A stretch of 25,415 nt of DNA from Oscillospiraceae bacterium. Its GTDB lineage: Bacteria > Bacillota_A > Clostridia > Oscillospirales > Oscillospiraceae. Below the pieces are notes generated by a model, which was not told the DNA's origin, ran no database searches, and saw only the letters and a program-made list of their open reading frames with translations. The stretch covers positions 1 through 25,415 of the forward strand of contig JAFQDR010000069.1 in NCBI GenBank assembly GCA_017415945.1. Direction: 5' to 3'. The position numbers were made by a program, and so were the translations under genes. Below are positions 16,492 through 23,309 of the stretch, one piece after another. Position 1 is the first letter of the stretch; the number at the start of each line of letters is the position of its first letter.

Positions 16492-17259
16492 TTACTTGCT
16501 GAGTGACTCCATGTAGGCTTTACTCTTAGCTACACAAACGAAAGGATCTTCAAAGCATCTGTCCTGCTCAATCAGTGCGTATTTGACGCCTGTTTCCTCG
16601 CATGCGTCCCAGATTGCGCGATAATTCATATTGCCCTCACCGACAGGAGCAAAGGTACGCTCACCGTCGCGCATGGTCATGTCTTTATAGTGACAGCAGG
16701 TGATTCGCCCCTTGAATTCCCTGATATATTCAACAGGATCAGCTCCGCTGTAAAGTGCCCAGTAGCAGCAGAAGATAAATTCAATCGCTTCAGGATCGGT
16801 ATTTTCGCGTGTGATCTGCAGCACACTTTTACCGTCGAAACGGTGGAATTCATTCCAGTGATTGTGAATTGCGAGGGTCAAACCGTATTTTTTCATAACA
16901 GCACCAATCTGCTCAAGCTGTTTCAGGTAGCGGTCAACATCCTCACGGACTGCAAGTTTGTTTTCTGTATAGGATCCAAAGCCAACCACTGTATTGCCCA
17001 TTGCGATATTGTCCTCGGCAACCTGCTCGGGATTGTCACGCAGACGTTCCCAGGGCATATGAGTGCAGCAGATCTTGATTCCTGCTACATCCATAATCTC
17101 TTTGACTCGTGCGGGCTTCATAGGAGCTGTAACACCTGAGAACTGGGCATATTCAAATCCCATCTCGGAGAGACGCTGCATGGTGGTAATGAATTCTTCC
17201 TCTGTTTTCTCAAATTCGCGAAGTGTGAAAAGCTGAGCACTTACTTTCTGAATTGCCAT
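16492..17259 (-). CDS. TIM-barrel sugar phosphate isomerase/epimerase family protein
   Basis: The protein has 255 residues, the usual length for this AP-endonuclease-2 superfamily (IolE/Hyi/xylose isomerase-like). Landmarks are the N-terminal SAQLFTLREF, GFEYAQFSG, CCTHMPW, the metal site HNHWNEF (132-138, E137), TCCHYKDM (H190) and GEGNMNY (E208). The segment where relatives have LDxYW reads FCCYW (163-167), so the usual Asp is Cys. That could alter metal binding. The gene probably works with the oxidoreductases on either side in interconverting a keto sugar or sugar acid. AAAAGGAG lies before ATG 17259. The gap to the upstream SDR is 45 bp. Confidence 0.88.
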   Translation of the reverse strand: MAIQKVSAQLFTLREFEKTEEEFITTMQRLSEMGFEYAQFSGVTAPMKPARVKEIMDVAGIKICCTHMPWERLRDNPEQVAEDNIAMGNTVVGFGSYTENKLAVREDVDRYLKQLEQIGAVMKKYGLTLAIHNHWNEFHRFDGKSVLQITRENTDPEAIEFIFCCYWALYSGADPVEYIREFKGRITCCHYKDMTMRDGERTFAPVGEGNMNYRAIWDACEETGVKYALIEQDRCFEDPFVCVAKSKAYMESLSK

Positions 17260-17304
17260 GATAAATTCTCCTTTTAAGTAAAATCACGTTAATTATAAAT
17301 AATA

Positions 17305-18123
17305 TCATACACCGCTGTAGGCGGAAAAACCACCGTCAACAGGCAGAATGCACCCTGTCATAAAACCGGATTTTGTCTCATCAATTAAAAATTCCAGCGA
17401 TCCGAGAAGCTCACGGGGGTTGCCAAGTCGCCTCATGGGAGTCTGAGAGATGATTTTGGCTGCACGGGGCTTTGGTGAGCCATCCTTGTTGGCGAGCAGT
17501 GTGCGGTTCTGATTGGTTAAGAAAAAACCGGGCGCAATAGCATTGACGCGAATTCCGGCAGGAGCCAGATGAACTGCCAGCCATTGGGTGAAATTACTGA
17601 TTCCAGCTTTGCTCGCACAGTAAGCCGGTGTCTTTGTCAGAGGAGAATATGCTGCCATGGACGAAATATTCAAAATACAGCAACCGTCGCGTCCTATCAT
17701 ATCTTCCGAAAAAATCTGACAGGGAAGCACTGTACCCCATAGATTCAGATCGAATACGTGAGAGAAGCCCTCGCGTGTCATATTAAAGAAAGTCTTGCCG
17801 TCCTGCACCTTCCCGTCGAAAAACTCACTGTCTGTGATACAGCAGGGATGATTTCCTCCCGCACCGTTTATGAGAATGTCGCAGGGACCAAGCTCGGTAC
17901 GAATCTTATCGTGTGCCGCACGAACTTCATTCTCATCGGTAACATCGGCAGGATAAATTCTCGAGATGCCACCCGAATTTTCAATATCATGCATAATGGG
18001 AAGCAGCGTTTCCTCATGCCGTGCAATTAAGGCAAGATGATAACCTTTCCCTGCGAGATCACGCGCAAATTCTGCGCAGAGCACACCCGAAGCTCCTGTG
18101 ATAACAACTACTTTATTTAACAT
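17305..18123 (-). CDS. SDR-family mannonate oxidoreductase (fructuronate reductase)-like
   Basis: The protein has 272 residues. It is a short-chain dehydrogenase: cofactor loop ITGASGVLC (8-16), NGAGG (86-90), catalytic S154/S155, Y168 and K172 (AYCASKAGISNF), then NAIAPGFFLTNQNR and DGGFSAYSGV at the end. The cofactor motif GxSGVLC, with Cys where most SDRs have Gly, and FFLTNQNRTLL are features I associate with SDR mannonate oxidoreductases found beside uxuA and uxaC. It would reduce fructuronate to D-mannonate with NADH, taking the product of UxaC. It is the first gene of the minus-strand operon, with AAAGGAG before ATG 18123. No mannonate dehydratase is seen in the window. Confidence 0.85.
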   Translation of the reverse strand: MLNKVVVITGASGVLCAEFARDLAGKGYHLALIARHEETLLPIMHDIENSGGISRIYPADVTDENEVRAAHDKIRTELGPCDILINGAGGNHPCCITDSEFFDGKVQDGKTFFNMTREGFSHVFDLNLWGTVLPCQIFSEDMIGRDGCCILNISSMAAYSPLTKTPAYCASKAGISNFTQWLAVHLAPAGIRVNAIAPGFFLTNQNRTLLANKDGSPKPRAAKIISQTPMRRLGNPRELLGSLEFLIDETKSGFMTGCILPVDGGFSAYSGV

Positions 18124-18167
18124 GGAATTTATCTCCTTTCAAAATAGCAGCAATTTAAGCTGATATC

Positions 18168-18239
18168 ATTATAACAGTGATTGCAGCAAAAATCACGAGC
18201 GAAAACAGGGAAATAATATGCAAAAATACCGATTTGCAT
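18168..18239. promoter_or_regulatory. Divergent control region between SDR operon and AraC gene
   Basis: On the minus strand TGTTATAAT (18168-18176) is an extended -10 for the sugar-acid operon, without a good -35. Beside it GTGATT/AATCAC (18177-18182, 18191-18196) is an inverted repeat. ATGCAAA/TTTGCAT (18218-18224, 18233-18239) is another, just before the -35 of araC. GCAAAAATnnCGA-like sequence occurs twice (18186-18198 and 18220-18232). These are plausible regulator sites, but each is short. Confidence 0.45.
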
Positions 18240-18267
18240 TGAAATTGTCAATGTGCTGTGTTAAAAT
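18239..18267 (+). promoter_or_regulatory. Putative promoter of the AraC-family gene
   Basis: TTGAAA (18239-18244) and TAAAAT (18262-18267) have a 17-bp spacer. The start site near 18274 would leave a very short leader holding GGGAGGG. It overlaps the right arm of the ATGCAAA palindrome, which allows autoregulation. Confidence 0.45.
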
Positions 18268-18286
18268 GAAGTCGGGAGGGATGAAA

Positions 18287-19108
18287 ATGACATTGATTCA
18301 TACATGGCAATCTACCTCAACTCCGAAAGATAACGCAGTATCAATACGTCATGTGCATCGGTCGTGCGAATTTCTTCTGATCACTGATGGCGCTGTGCGC
18401 ATGAATATAGGTGAAAAAGAATATCGCCTTCATGCAGGCGATATGGCAGTCATTCCGGCGCTTGAAACGCACGATCTTTATCCGGAGTGCTTCCCCTATT
18501 CCAGAATCGGATTCCATATTGATTGCGACCATCTCAACATGCTTGAGATTCCTCCGATGCTGGCATCAATTCTCATTTTCAAAAGCGCAGACCGAAATCA
18601 AGTATTCTCACTGCAGGAGCAAACCATTGTTTGCTCTCTGATCCGGCGCCTGCATGAGGAGCTGATATGCAATAATCCATATCGGGAGGATATGTCGCGC
18701 CTGCTCTTCCACGAGCTGCTGCTGCATCTTTACCGAATATCGCAAAACAGCTTCCGATGCAGCCGCGGCGACCTGCGCATGGAGGAAGCACGTCTCTATA
18801 TCGAATCCCACTTCGGAGATCAAACCTCGGTGGAGGAGATCGCCGCAGGTTATTACCTCTCAACCTCACATTTCATTGCCTGCTTCAAAGAATATACCGG
18901 ATTTACGCCTCACCGATACCGCAAGCTCTGCCGGGTTGCCCATGCGCGAAAGCTGCTGATCGAAGGTAAAAGCTCACTCTCGGAAATCGCCGAAATCTGC
19001 GGCTTTTCAGATTCCGGCAGCTTCATTCGCAGCTTTCGTGAGACCATGCAGATAACGCCAATGAAATTTCGGGAGAGCTTCCGGGGCAATGACGATTACG
19101 AAAAATAA
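18287..19108 (+). CDS. AraC-family transcriptional regulator
   Basis: The protein has 273 residues. The N-terminal half is a cupin-type ligand-binding domain (HVHRSCEFLLITDG, YRLHAGDMAVIPALETHDLYP). The C-terminal 100 residues hold two helix-turn-helix motifs (SVEEIAAGYYLSTSHFIACF and LSEIAEICGFSDSGSFIRSF). It probably senses a sugar or sugar acid and controls the divergent operon starting at 18123. I chose ATG 18287 because GGGAGGG (18274-18280) lies 6 nt before it. ATG 18281 touches that site. The frame is open to 18218, but that extension (YRFALKLSMCCVK) has no ribosome site and covers the likely promoter. The stop codon abuts the hairpin block at 19109. Confidence 0.92.
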   Translation: MTLIHTWQSTSTPKDNAVSIRHVHRSCEFLLITDGAVRMNIGEKEYRLHAGDMAVIPALETHDLYPECFPYSRIGFHIDCDHLNMLEIPPMLASILIFKSADRNQVFSLQEQTIVCSLIRRLHEELICNNPYREDMSRLLFHELLLHLYRISQNSFRCSRGDLRMEEARLYIESHFGDQTSVEEIAAGYYLSTSHFIACFKEYTGFTPHRYRKLCRVAHARKLLIEGKSSLSEIAEICGFSDSGSFIRSFRETMQITPMKFRESFRGNDDYEK

Positions 19109-19270
19109 GGGGCTGTTGCAAATGAAAATTTGCAACAGCCCAGCCACAAAATTTTCGATTTTGTGGCGTATATTGATTGGTTCCAGGGCGTAAAACGCCC
19201 TGAAATGGCGGCCTTTGACCGTCAAAATCAATATTCAAGGGACTGTCGCATGCAAATGCGACAGTCCCTT
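19109..19270. repeat. Hairpin-rich block, candidate small mobile repeat or structured RNA
   Basis: Four stem-loops fill 162 bp. The first, 19110-19141, has a 14-bp perfect stem and a GAAA loop. The second, 19143-19167, has a 10-bp stem starting GCCACAAAAT. The third has an outer stem ATATTGATT/AATCAATAT (19170-19178, 19226-19234) enclosing CAGGGCGT/ACGCCCTG (19184-19202). The fourth, 19237-19270, has a 15-bp perfect stem and a GCAA loop. Both end hairpins share AAGGGnCTGTnGCA, so the block has near-matching inverted ends, as in a MITE. The two terminal loops are GNRA tetraloops, which stabilise RNA. It also lies where a terminator of araC would be. No gene is present. Confidence 0.65.
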
Positions 19271-19362
19271 TCTATTCCCATATAATAAATCATTCCCCAT
19301 CGGGAGACAATCATAACGATGTAAAATCGCAGCAAAATAACCGTTATCCAAAGGAGGATACA

Positions 19363-20205
19363 ATGAATGATCGCAGAATCACAAAAGCTATGCTTGCACA
19401 ATATCGCGCATATCTCGAAAGCCGGGAAAAAAGCGCGAATACTGTCCAAAAATATATGCGCGATATGAACAAATTCCACACCTACGCAGGCGACAGCACA
19501 ATCAGCAAGAGCAGCGTCATCGCATATAAAGAGCACCTCGCCCGACACTATCGCTATGTAAGCATCAATTCCATGCTTGCAGCCGTCAATTCATTTTTCA
19601 TCTTTATCGGCTGGCAGGATCTCTGCGTCAAGCAGTTCAAAATTCAGAAAAAAGCCTTTTGTTCAGCCGAAGAGGAGCTGACAAAGGAGGAATACAAGCG
19701 CCTCGTTGCCGCTGCAGAGAGAAAGAATAACGAGCGCCTCTCGCTCGTTCTGCAGACAATATGCGGCACGGGAATGCGTATCAGCGAGCTGCAGTTTGTC
19801 ACCCTCGAAGCGGTGCGCCGCGGTGTGATCACCGTGAACTGTAAGGGCAAAACCCGCAGTATCATGATCGTCTCCGCCCTGCAGAAAAAGCTGCTGCGAT
19901 ATGCAAAGGCAAAAAAACTCACGGCAGGCGCCCTCTTCACTACACGCAGGGGAGCGCCGCTCGATCGAAGCAATGTCTGGCGTGAGATGAAAGGGCTGTG
20001 CAGGGAAGCGGGGGTCAGCGAAACGAAAGTCTTCCCACATAATTTGCGCCACCTGTTCGCGCGGAGCTTTTATGAAATCAAGCAGGATATCGCAAAGCTT
20101 GCTGATCTGCTGGGACACAGCAGCCTGAACACAACACGAATCTATATTATGACCACCGGTAAAGAGCACCGTCGTCTGCTCGAGCGAATGCGGCTTGTGA
20201 CGTAA
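19363..20205 (+). CDS. Tyrosine recombinase, likely the invertase of the adjacent promoter switch
   Basis: The protein has 280 residues with the full two-domain layout: an N-terminal SAM-like core-binding domain (about 1-90) and a catalytic domain (about 105-275). All catalytic residues are visible: R139 (GTGMRISEL), a Lys in the beta-hairpin (KGKTRS), H226 and R229 (PHNLRH), H252 (LLGHSSLNTT) and nucleophile Y261. AAAGGAGG precedes ATG 19363. A TATAAT at 19281-19286 may be its -10. It ends 19 bp before a palindromic 26-bp site that recurs inverted at 20465-20490. A recombinase this close to paired inverted crossover sites is the usual layout of a DNA inversion switch. It is not XerC/D-like in context, and no other phage or conjugation gene is near. 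Confidence 0.93.
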   Translation: MNDRRITKAMLAQYRAYLESREKSANTVQKYMRDMNKFHTYAGDSTISKSSVIAYKEHLARHYRYVSINSMLAAVNSFFIFIGWQDLCVKQFKIQKKAFCSAEEELTKEEYKRLVAAAERKNNERLSLVLQTICGTGMRISELQFVTLEAVRRGVITVNCKGKTRSIMIVSALQKKLLRYAKAKKLTAGALFTTRRGAPLDRSNVWREMKGLCREAGVSETKVFPHNLRHLFARSFYEIKQDIAKLADLLGHSSLNTTRIYIMTTGKEHRRLLERMRLVT

Positions 20206-20224
20206 AAAAGCGCCCGATAGCTCA

Positions 20225-20250
20225 TACAACATAATGTGGATTATGTTGTA
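20225..20250. repeat. Left crossover site of the invertible segment (IR-L)
   Basis: This 26-bp site has two inverted 11-bp arms (TACAACATAAT / ATTATGTTGTA) around the asymmetric core GTGG (20236-20239). It is the exact reverse complement of 20465-20490. Arms for two recombinase monomers plus a short asymmetric core is the expected shape of a tyrosine-recombinase core site. The site begins 20 bp after the recombinase stop and may also act as its terminator hairpin: flanking GCGCCCGA / TCGGACGC extends the fold with one mismatch. Confidence 0.85.
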
Positions 20251-20464
20251 AACTCGGACGCACAGATACAATTTACATAAATCATTATAACATAAAATTA
20301 CAAAATTGCAATAGCTTTTCGAAAGTTTGTTCAAATAAATTTCTTTTTTATGCATGAAAAGGAAACCTTTTTGCTTTTTCAAAAAGAAAAGTTGGCAGAA
20401 AGGCTTTTTTGTCATGCATATTTTTTTCAATTCAGCAGCCGAGCGTTTTTATATAACACATGAA
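20251..20464. other. Invertible segment (between the crossover sites)
   Basis: This 214-bp AT-rich segment contains no convincing gene. Its left part carries a promoter pointing left. Its right part has an inverted repeat TATGCATGA/TCATGCATA (20349-20357, 20412-20420) and a central hairpin CTTTTTG/CAAAAAG (20367-20386). AAAAGG/CCTTTT with following T residues could stop rightward transcription. If inverted, the promoter would lie at about 20404-20431 and read toward the gene at 20588. Confidence 0.75.
20284..20311 (-). promoter_or_regulatory. Invertible promoter, currently pointing away from the surface-protein gene
   Basis: On the minus strand TTGCAA (20306-20311) and TATAAT (20284-20289) are 16 bp apart with an extended -10 (TGTTATAAT). 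This is the best promoter between the two crossover sites. In the orientation shown, transcription would start near 20277, cross the left site and run antisense into the end of the recombinase gene. After inversion it would start near 20438, about 150 nt before the ATG at 20588. Confidence 0.75.
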
Positions 20465-20490
20465 TACAACATAATCCACATTATGTTGTA
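20465..20490. repeat. Right crossover site of the invertible segment (IR-R)
   Basis: This 26-bp site has the same arms as IR-L but with core CCAC (20476-20479), so it is in inverted orientation. All 26 positions match the reverse complement of 20225-20250. Outside the 26 bp the flanks differ, which marks the site limits. It lies 97 bp before the start codon of the SipW-type protein gene. Confidence 0.85.
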
Positions 20491-20518
20491 TTTCGTCCTC
20501 ACCGATGCGGGAAAAATG

Positions 20519-20545
20519 ATGTACTGCGGAAAATCCGCCCTACAT
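20519..20545 (+). promoter_or_regulatory. Leader hairpin of the surface-protein gene
   Basis: ATGTA/TACAT (20519-20523, 20541-20545) encloses GCGGA/TCCGC (20526-20530, 20534-20538) with a loop of AAA. It lies 26 bp before AAGGAGG and outside the invertible part, so it would be in the leader of transcripts from either source. No T-tract follows. It could protect the RNA or affect translation. Confidence 0.45.
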
Positions 20546-20587
20546 AGCGTTAGTCTACAAAATAATACCAGAAGGAGGTTAATAAAC

Positions 20588-22591
20588 ATGACTAACAAGA
20601 AAGCAATCAAGCGTGCGATTCTGAGCAGTGCTCTTGCGCTGATTCTCTGCTTCACATCGCTGATTGGAACAACATTTGCTTGGTTTACTGACAGTGTAAC
20701 AAGCGGAAGAAACATTATCCGTTCCGGAAATCTCGACATGGTGGTATCGTACAAGCCCTATGGTGCAGAGAATACAAAGTGGAAAGAAGTAGACGAAAAC
20801 ACAAAGATTTTCGATGACGAAGCTTTGTACGAGCCCGGTTATACTCAGGCAATTTGGCTCAAGGTTGAGAACAAGGGCAGCCTTGCGTTCAAGTACAAGA
20901 TGGACATTGATGTTTACGAAGAAACTCCCGGTGTTAATCAGGCAGGTGACGAATTCTATCTTTCCGATAGCCTTGTTGCTGCAATTCAGCCTTTTTCCAG
21001 CGTTGAAGAGATCGAGAGTTTCTACGATTCTCGTGAAAAACTCGTTACAAATTTTGCATGGGATGAAAAAGCATTAAAGGATGATGAACTTGCATTTAAT
21101 AACCCCAGTGTTCTTTATCCCGATGGTGACTGGACTGAAGCATATGTTTGCGTACTCATCCGTATGCCTGAAACAGTTGGTAATGAAGCCAATCACAACG
21201 GTACCGATATTCCTCAGATCATTCTTGGTCTGAATGCAATTGCAACACAGGTTACATATGAAGAGGATAGCTTCGGTTCCGACTACGATGCAGACGCTGA
21301 CTTTGTAAGCTACTTCACATCCGGTACACACACAATCAACACCACATTAAAGGCAACAACTGCTACTGATGTAATTACTGCTGAAGGTGCTGACACTGTA
21401 GTCAATATCGCAGGTGGTTATTATGATGCAGGCAGCCAGGATTGTGCAGTATGGGCTAAGGATGGCGCGACTGTTAATATCTATGACGGTACATTCATTC
21501 ATGACGGTAATGGAACACCGGCTGACTCTGCACATCATTACGATATGATCTATGCTGGTGCAAATGGCGGTAAGATCAATATCTACGGTGGTTTCTATTC
21601 TGCACGTAGTGAAGGTGTATGGCTCCTGAATGAGAAAGATAATCAGGGTGAAATCAATGTTTATGGCGGTACGTTTGTAAACTGGAATCCTGCTGATAAT
21701 ATTTCTGAAGGAGCAAATACCAATTTTGTTGCTGATGGATATACTGTAGTTGAAAAGAAACAGGCGAATGGTGATGTTTGGTATTATGTAGTTCTTGATA
21801 CAAGCGATTTATCTGATGGCGGAACTTTAACATTGAATCACGATATCACAGTTGCGGATGGAATGGCTCCTATCCATACCAATAATTCTACTGGAGAAAT
21901 TACCATAAACGGTAACGGAAATACAATTAAATCTACTGCATCTTCTGTTGATGTTTTCACATGGGAAGGCGGTACTATTCCTGCAATGTCTACCATTTTG
22001 TCCTCTGCAAATGGTAGTATCGTTACAGTGAATGATTTAACTTTCAGTGGTACTATGTCTGCTGTTATGCTCGGTCATTATCAGAATGCAACATATAATA
22101 ATTATAATACAATATTGAACAATGTAGATATTATAGACACAGAAGTCGTTTCGTTCTCCGCAAATGTTTCACCCGCTCTTTGTGTATATGGTACAGCAGT
22201 ACTGAACAATTGTGAAGTATCTGGTACTACTCTTTCTCCTTTAGACACAGATCCTATGTGGCCTGTTTACGATGTAGCGGCTGTAAATTATTCTAATACT
22301 ACGCTTAATAATTCAAAAATCGGATCATTCATTATGTGGAATCAAGCGGAAGTTACTGTTGAATCCGGAACTGAAATTGAAACCATTGTTATTCTTGGAA
22401 ATATGAACACTACTAAATATGGTTTAACTGTTAAAGCCGGTGCAACAGTTGGTGCAATTGATCTTTCTGCTATTACTGATGTTAATAGAATTAATATTGC
22501 AATCGAAGATGGTGCTAACGTAGGATTTGTCGATAGTGGAGTATCTTATGGTACAATCGAAGAGTGGAAGAACGCACGGACAGGCGCATAA
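20588..22591 (+). CDS. SipW-type (TasA/camelysin-like signal) secreted surface protein with beta-helix-like repeats
   Basis: The protein has 667 residues. The N-terminus KKAIKRAILSSALALILCF ends in TTFAWFTD (28-35), the hallmark of signal peptides cut by SipW-type signal peptidases, followed by a TasA/CalY-like domain (about 35-235). From about 250 the protein has short Thr/Asn/Gly-rich turns such as VNIYDGTF, INIYGGFY and INVYGGTF, typical of a right-handed beta-helix. I see no LPXTG or transmembrane anchor at the end (EEWKNARTGA). It is probably exported and assembled on the surface or in a matrix. No SipW gene is in the window. AAGGAGG precedes ATG 20588. The frame is open to 20354, but that part crosses the right crossover site and is not credible coding. 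The inverted promoter cassette should decide its expression. Confidence 0.88.
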   Translation: MTNKKAIKRAILSSALALILCFTSLIGTTFAWFTDSVTSGRNIIRSGNLDMVVSYKPYGAENTKWKEVDENTKIFDDEALYEPGYTQAIWLKVENKGSLAFKYKMDIDVYEETPGVNQAGDEFYLSDSLVAAIQPFSSVEEIESFYDSREKLVTNFAWDEKALKDDELAFNNPSVLYPDGDWTEAYVCVLIRMPETVGNEANHNGTDIPQIILGLNAIATQVTYEEDSFGSDYDADADFVSYFTSGTHTINTTLKATTATDVITAEGADTVVNIAGGYYDAGSQDCAVWAKDGATVNIYDGTFIHDGNGTPADSAHHYDMIYAGANGGKINIYGGFYSARSEGVWLLNEKDNQGEINVYGGTFVNWNPADNISEGANTNFVADGYTVVEKKQANGDVWYYVVLDTSDLSDGGTLTLNHDITVADGMAPIHTNNSTGEITINGNGNTIKSTASSVDVFTWEGGTIPAMSTILSSANGSIVTVNDLTFSGTMSAVMLGHYQNATYNNYNTILNNVDIIDTEVVSFSANVSPALCVYGTAVLNNCEVSGTTLSPLDTDPMWPVYDVAAVNYSNTTLNNSKIGSFIMWNQAEVTVESGTEIETIVILGNMNTTKYGLTVKAGATVGAIDLSAITDVNRINIAIEDGANVGFVDSGVSYGTIEEWKNARTGA

Positions 22592-22628
22592 TAAAATATT
22601 TAGTTTCTGATTATTAGATAATGACAAC

Positions 22629-22658
22629 AAAAGGGCATAAGCTAACTTATGCCCTTTT
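22629..22658 (+). terminator. Intrinsic terminator of the surface-protein gene
   Basis: AAAAGGGCATAA (22629-22640) and TTATGCCCTTTT (22647-22658) form a 12-bp perfect stem with a 6-nt loop and end in a T-run. The symmetric A and T runs allow it to work in both directions. Confidence 0.85.
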
Positions 22659-22673
22659 TCCATAACTACATAT

Positions 22674-23309
22674 ATGAAAACACAGGACTCCCTTATCGGT
22701 CAGCACTTCGGCAAACTCACCGTCACCGCCGCCGCCGAATCCGACAAACACGGCAAGCGCCGTTGGCTCTGCACCTGCGACTGCGGTAAAGAATGTACTG
22801 TCCTCGGCACCAATCTGCGCTCCGGTCACACCACCTCCTGCGGCTGTGCCAAGGAAAACGACCTCACCGGCAAGCATATCGGAACCCTCACCGTTCTCGA
22901 GCGCTCCGACCAATATTCTACCCGCGGTAAACGCAAACGCCGCCTCTGGAAATGCCTCTGCGACTGCGGCGAGATCACCTACAAAGCCACCGATATCCTC
23001 ACCAATCCCGCCCTCAGCATGTGCAGCCGCTGCGCCGAAAAATACGCCTCCGATAAAATGCGCGACGCTGCCGGCTATGTCGATGGCACTCAGATCAGCC
23101 GCATCAAAAGCGAAAAGCTCAGCGTCTCCAACACCAGCGGCGCCCGCGGCGTCTACTACGACAAACGCACCGGCAAATGGCGCGCCCGTCTTAAATTCAA
23201 AGGCAAACTCATGAATTTCGGTTCCTACTACAGCTTCGACGAAGCAGTAAAAGCGAGAGCTCGCGCCGAAGAGGAATATTACGGTGAATTTTTGGCTGCA
23301 ATAGATTAA
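22674..23309 (+). CDS. AP2-domain protein with two N-terminal cysteine modules
   Basis: The protein has 211 residues in three parts. Two related modules come first: 8-58 (LIGQHFGKLTV, then WLCTCDCG and SCGC) and 65-120 (GKHIGTLTVLER, then WKCLCDCG and MCSRC). Each has paired cysteines suited to binding zinc. The C-terminus (about 152-205) is an AP2/ERF-like DNA-binding domain (GARGVYYDKRTGKWRARLKF, GSYYSFDEAVKAR). In bacteria such domains occur in phage and mobile-element proteins and homing endonucleases. No nuclease motif is seen here, so DNA binding is the only role I infer. The coding sequence is clearly richer in G and C at third positions than its neighbours, suggesting transfer. No ribosome site precedes ATG 22674, which lies 15 bp after a terminator. 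Confidence 0.85.
   Translation: MKTQDSLIGQHFGKLTVTAAAESDKHGKRRWLCTCDCGKECTVLGTNLRSGHTTSCGCAKENDLTGKHIGTLTVLERSDQYSTRGKRKRRLWKCLCDCGEITYKATDILTNPALSMCSRCAEKYASDKMRDAAGYVDGTQISRIKSEKLSVSNTSGARGVYYDKRTGKWRARLKFKGKLMNFGSYYSFDEAVKARARAEEEYYGEFLAAID

Noticed and set aside
19663..20430. Minus-strand reading frame of about 255 codons opposite the recombinase
   Set aside because: It mirrors the recombinase gene, has no ribosome site, and its first part spans the invertible segment. It is a shadow frame.
20354..20587. Upstream extension of the surface protein to 20354
   Set aside because: It would run through the right crossover site and part of the invertible segment and place 78 unrelated residues before a perfect signal peptide with its own AAGGAGG site.
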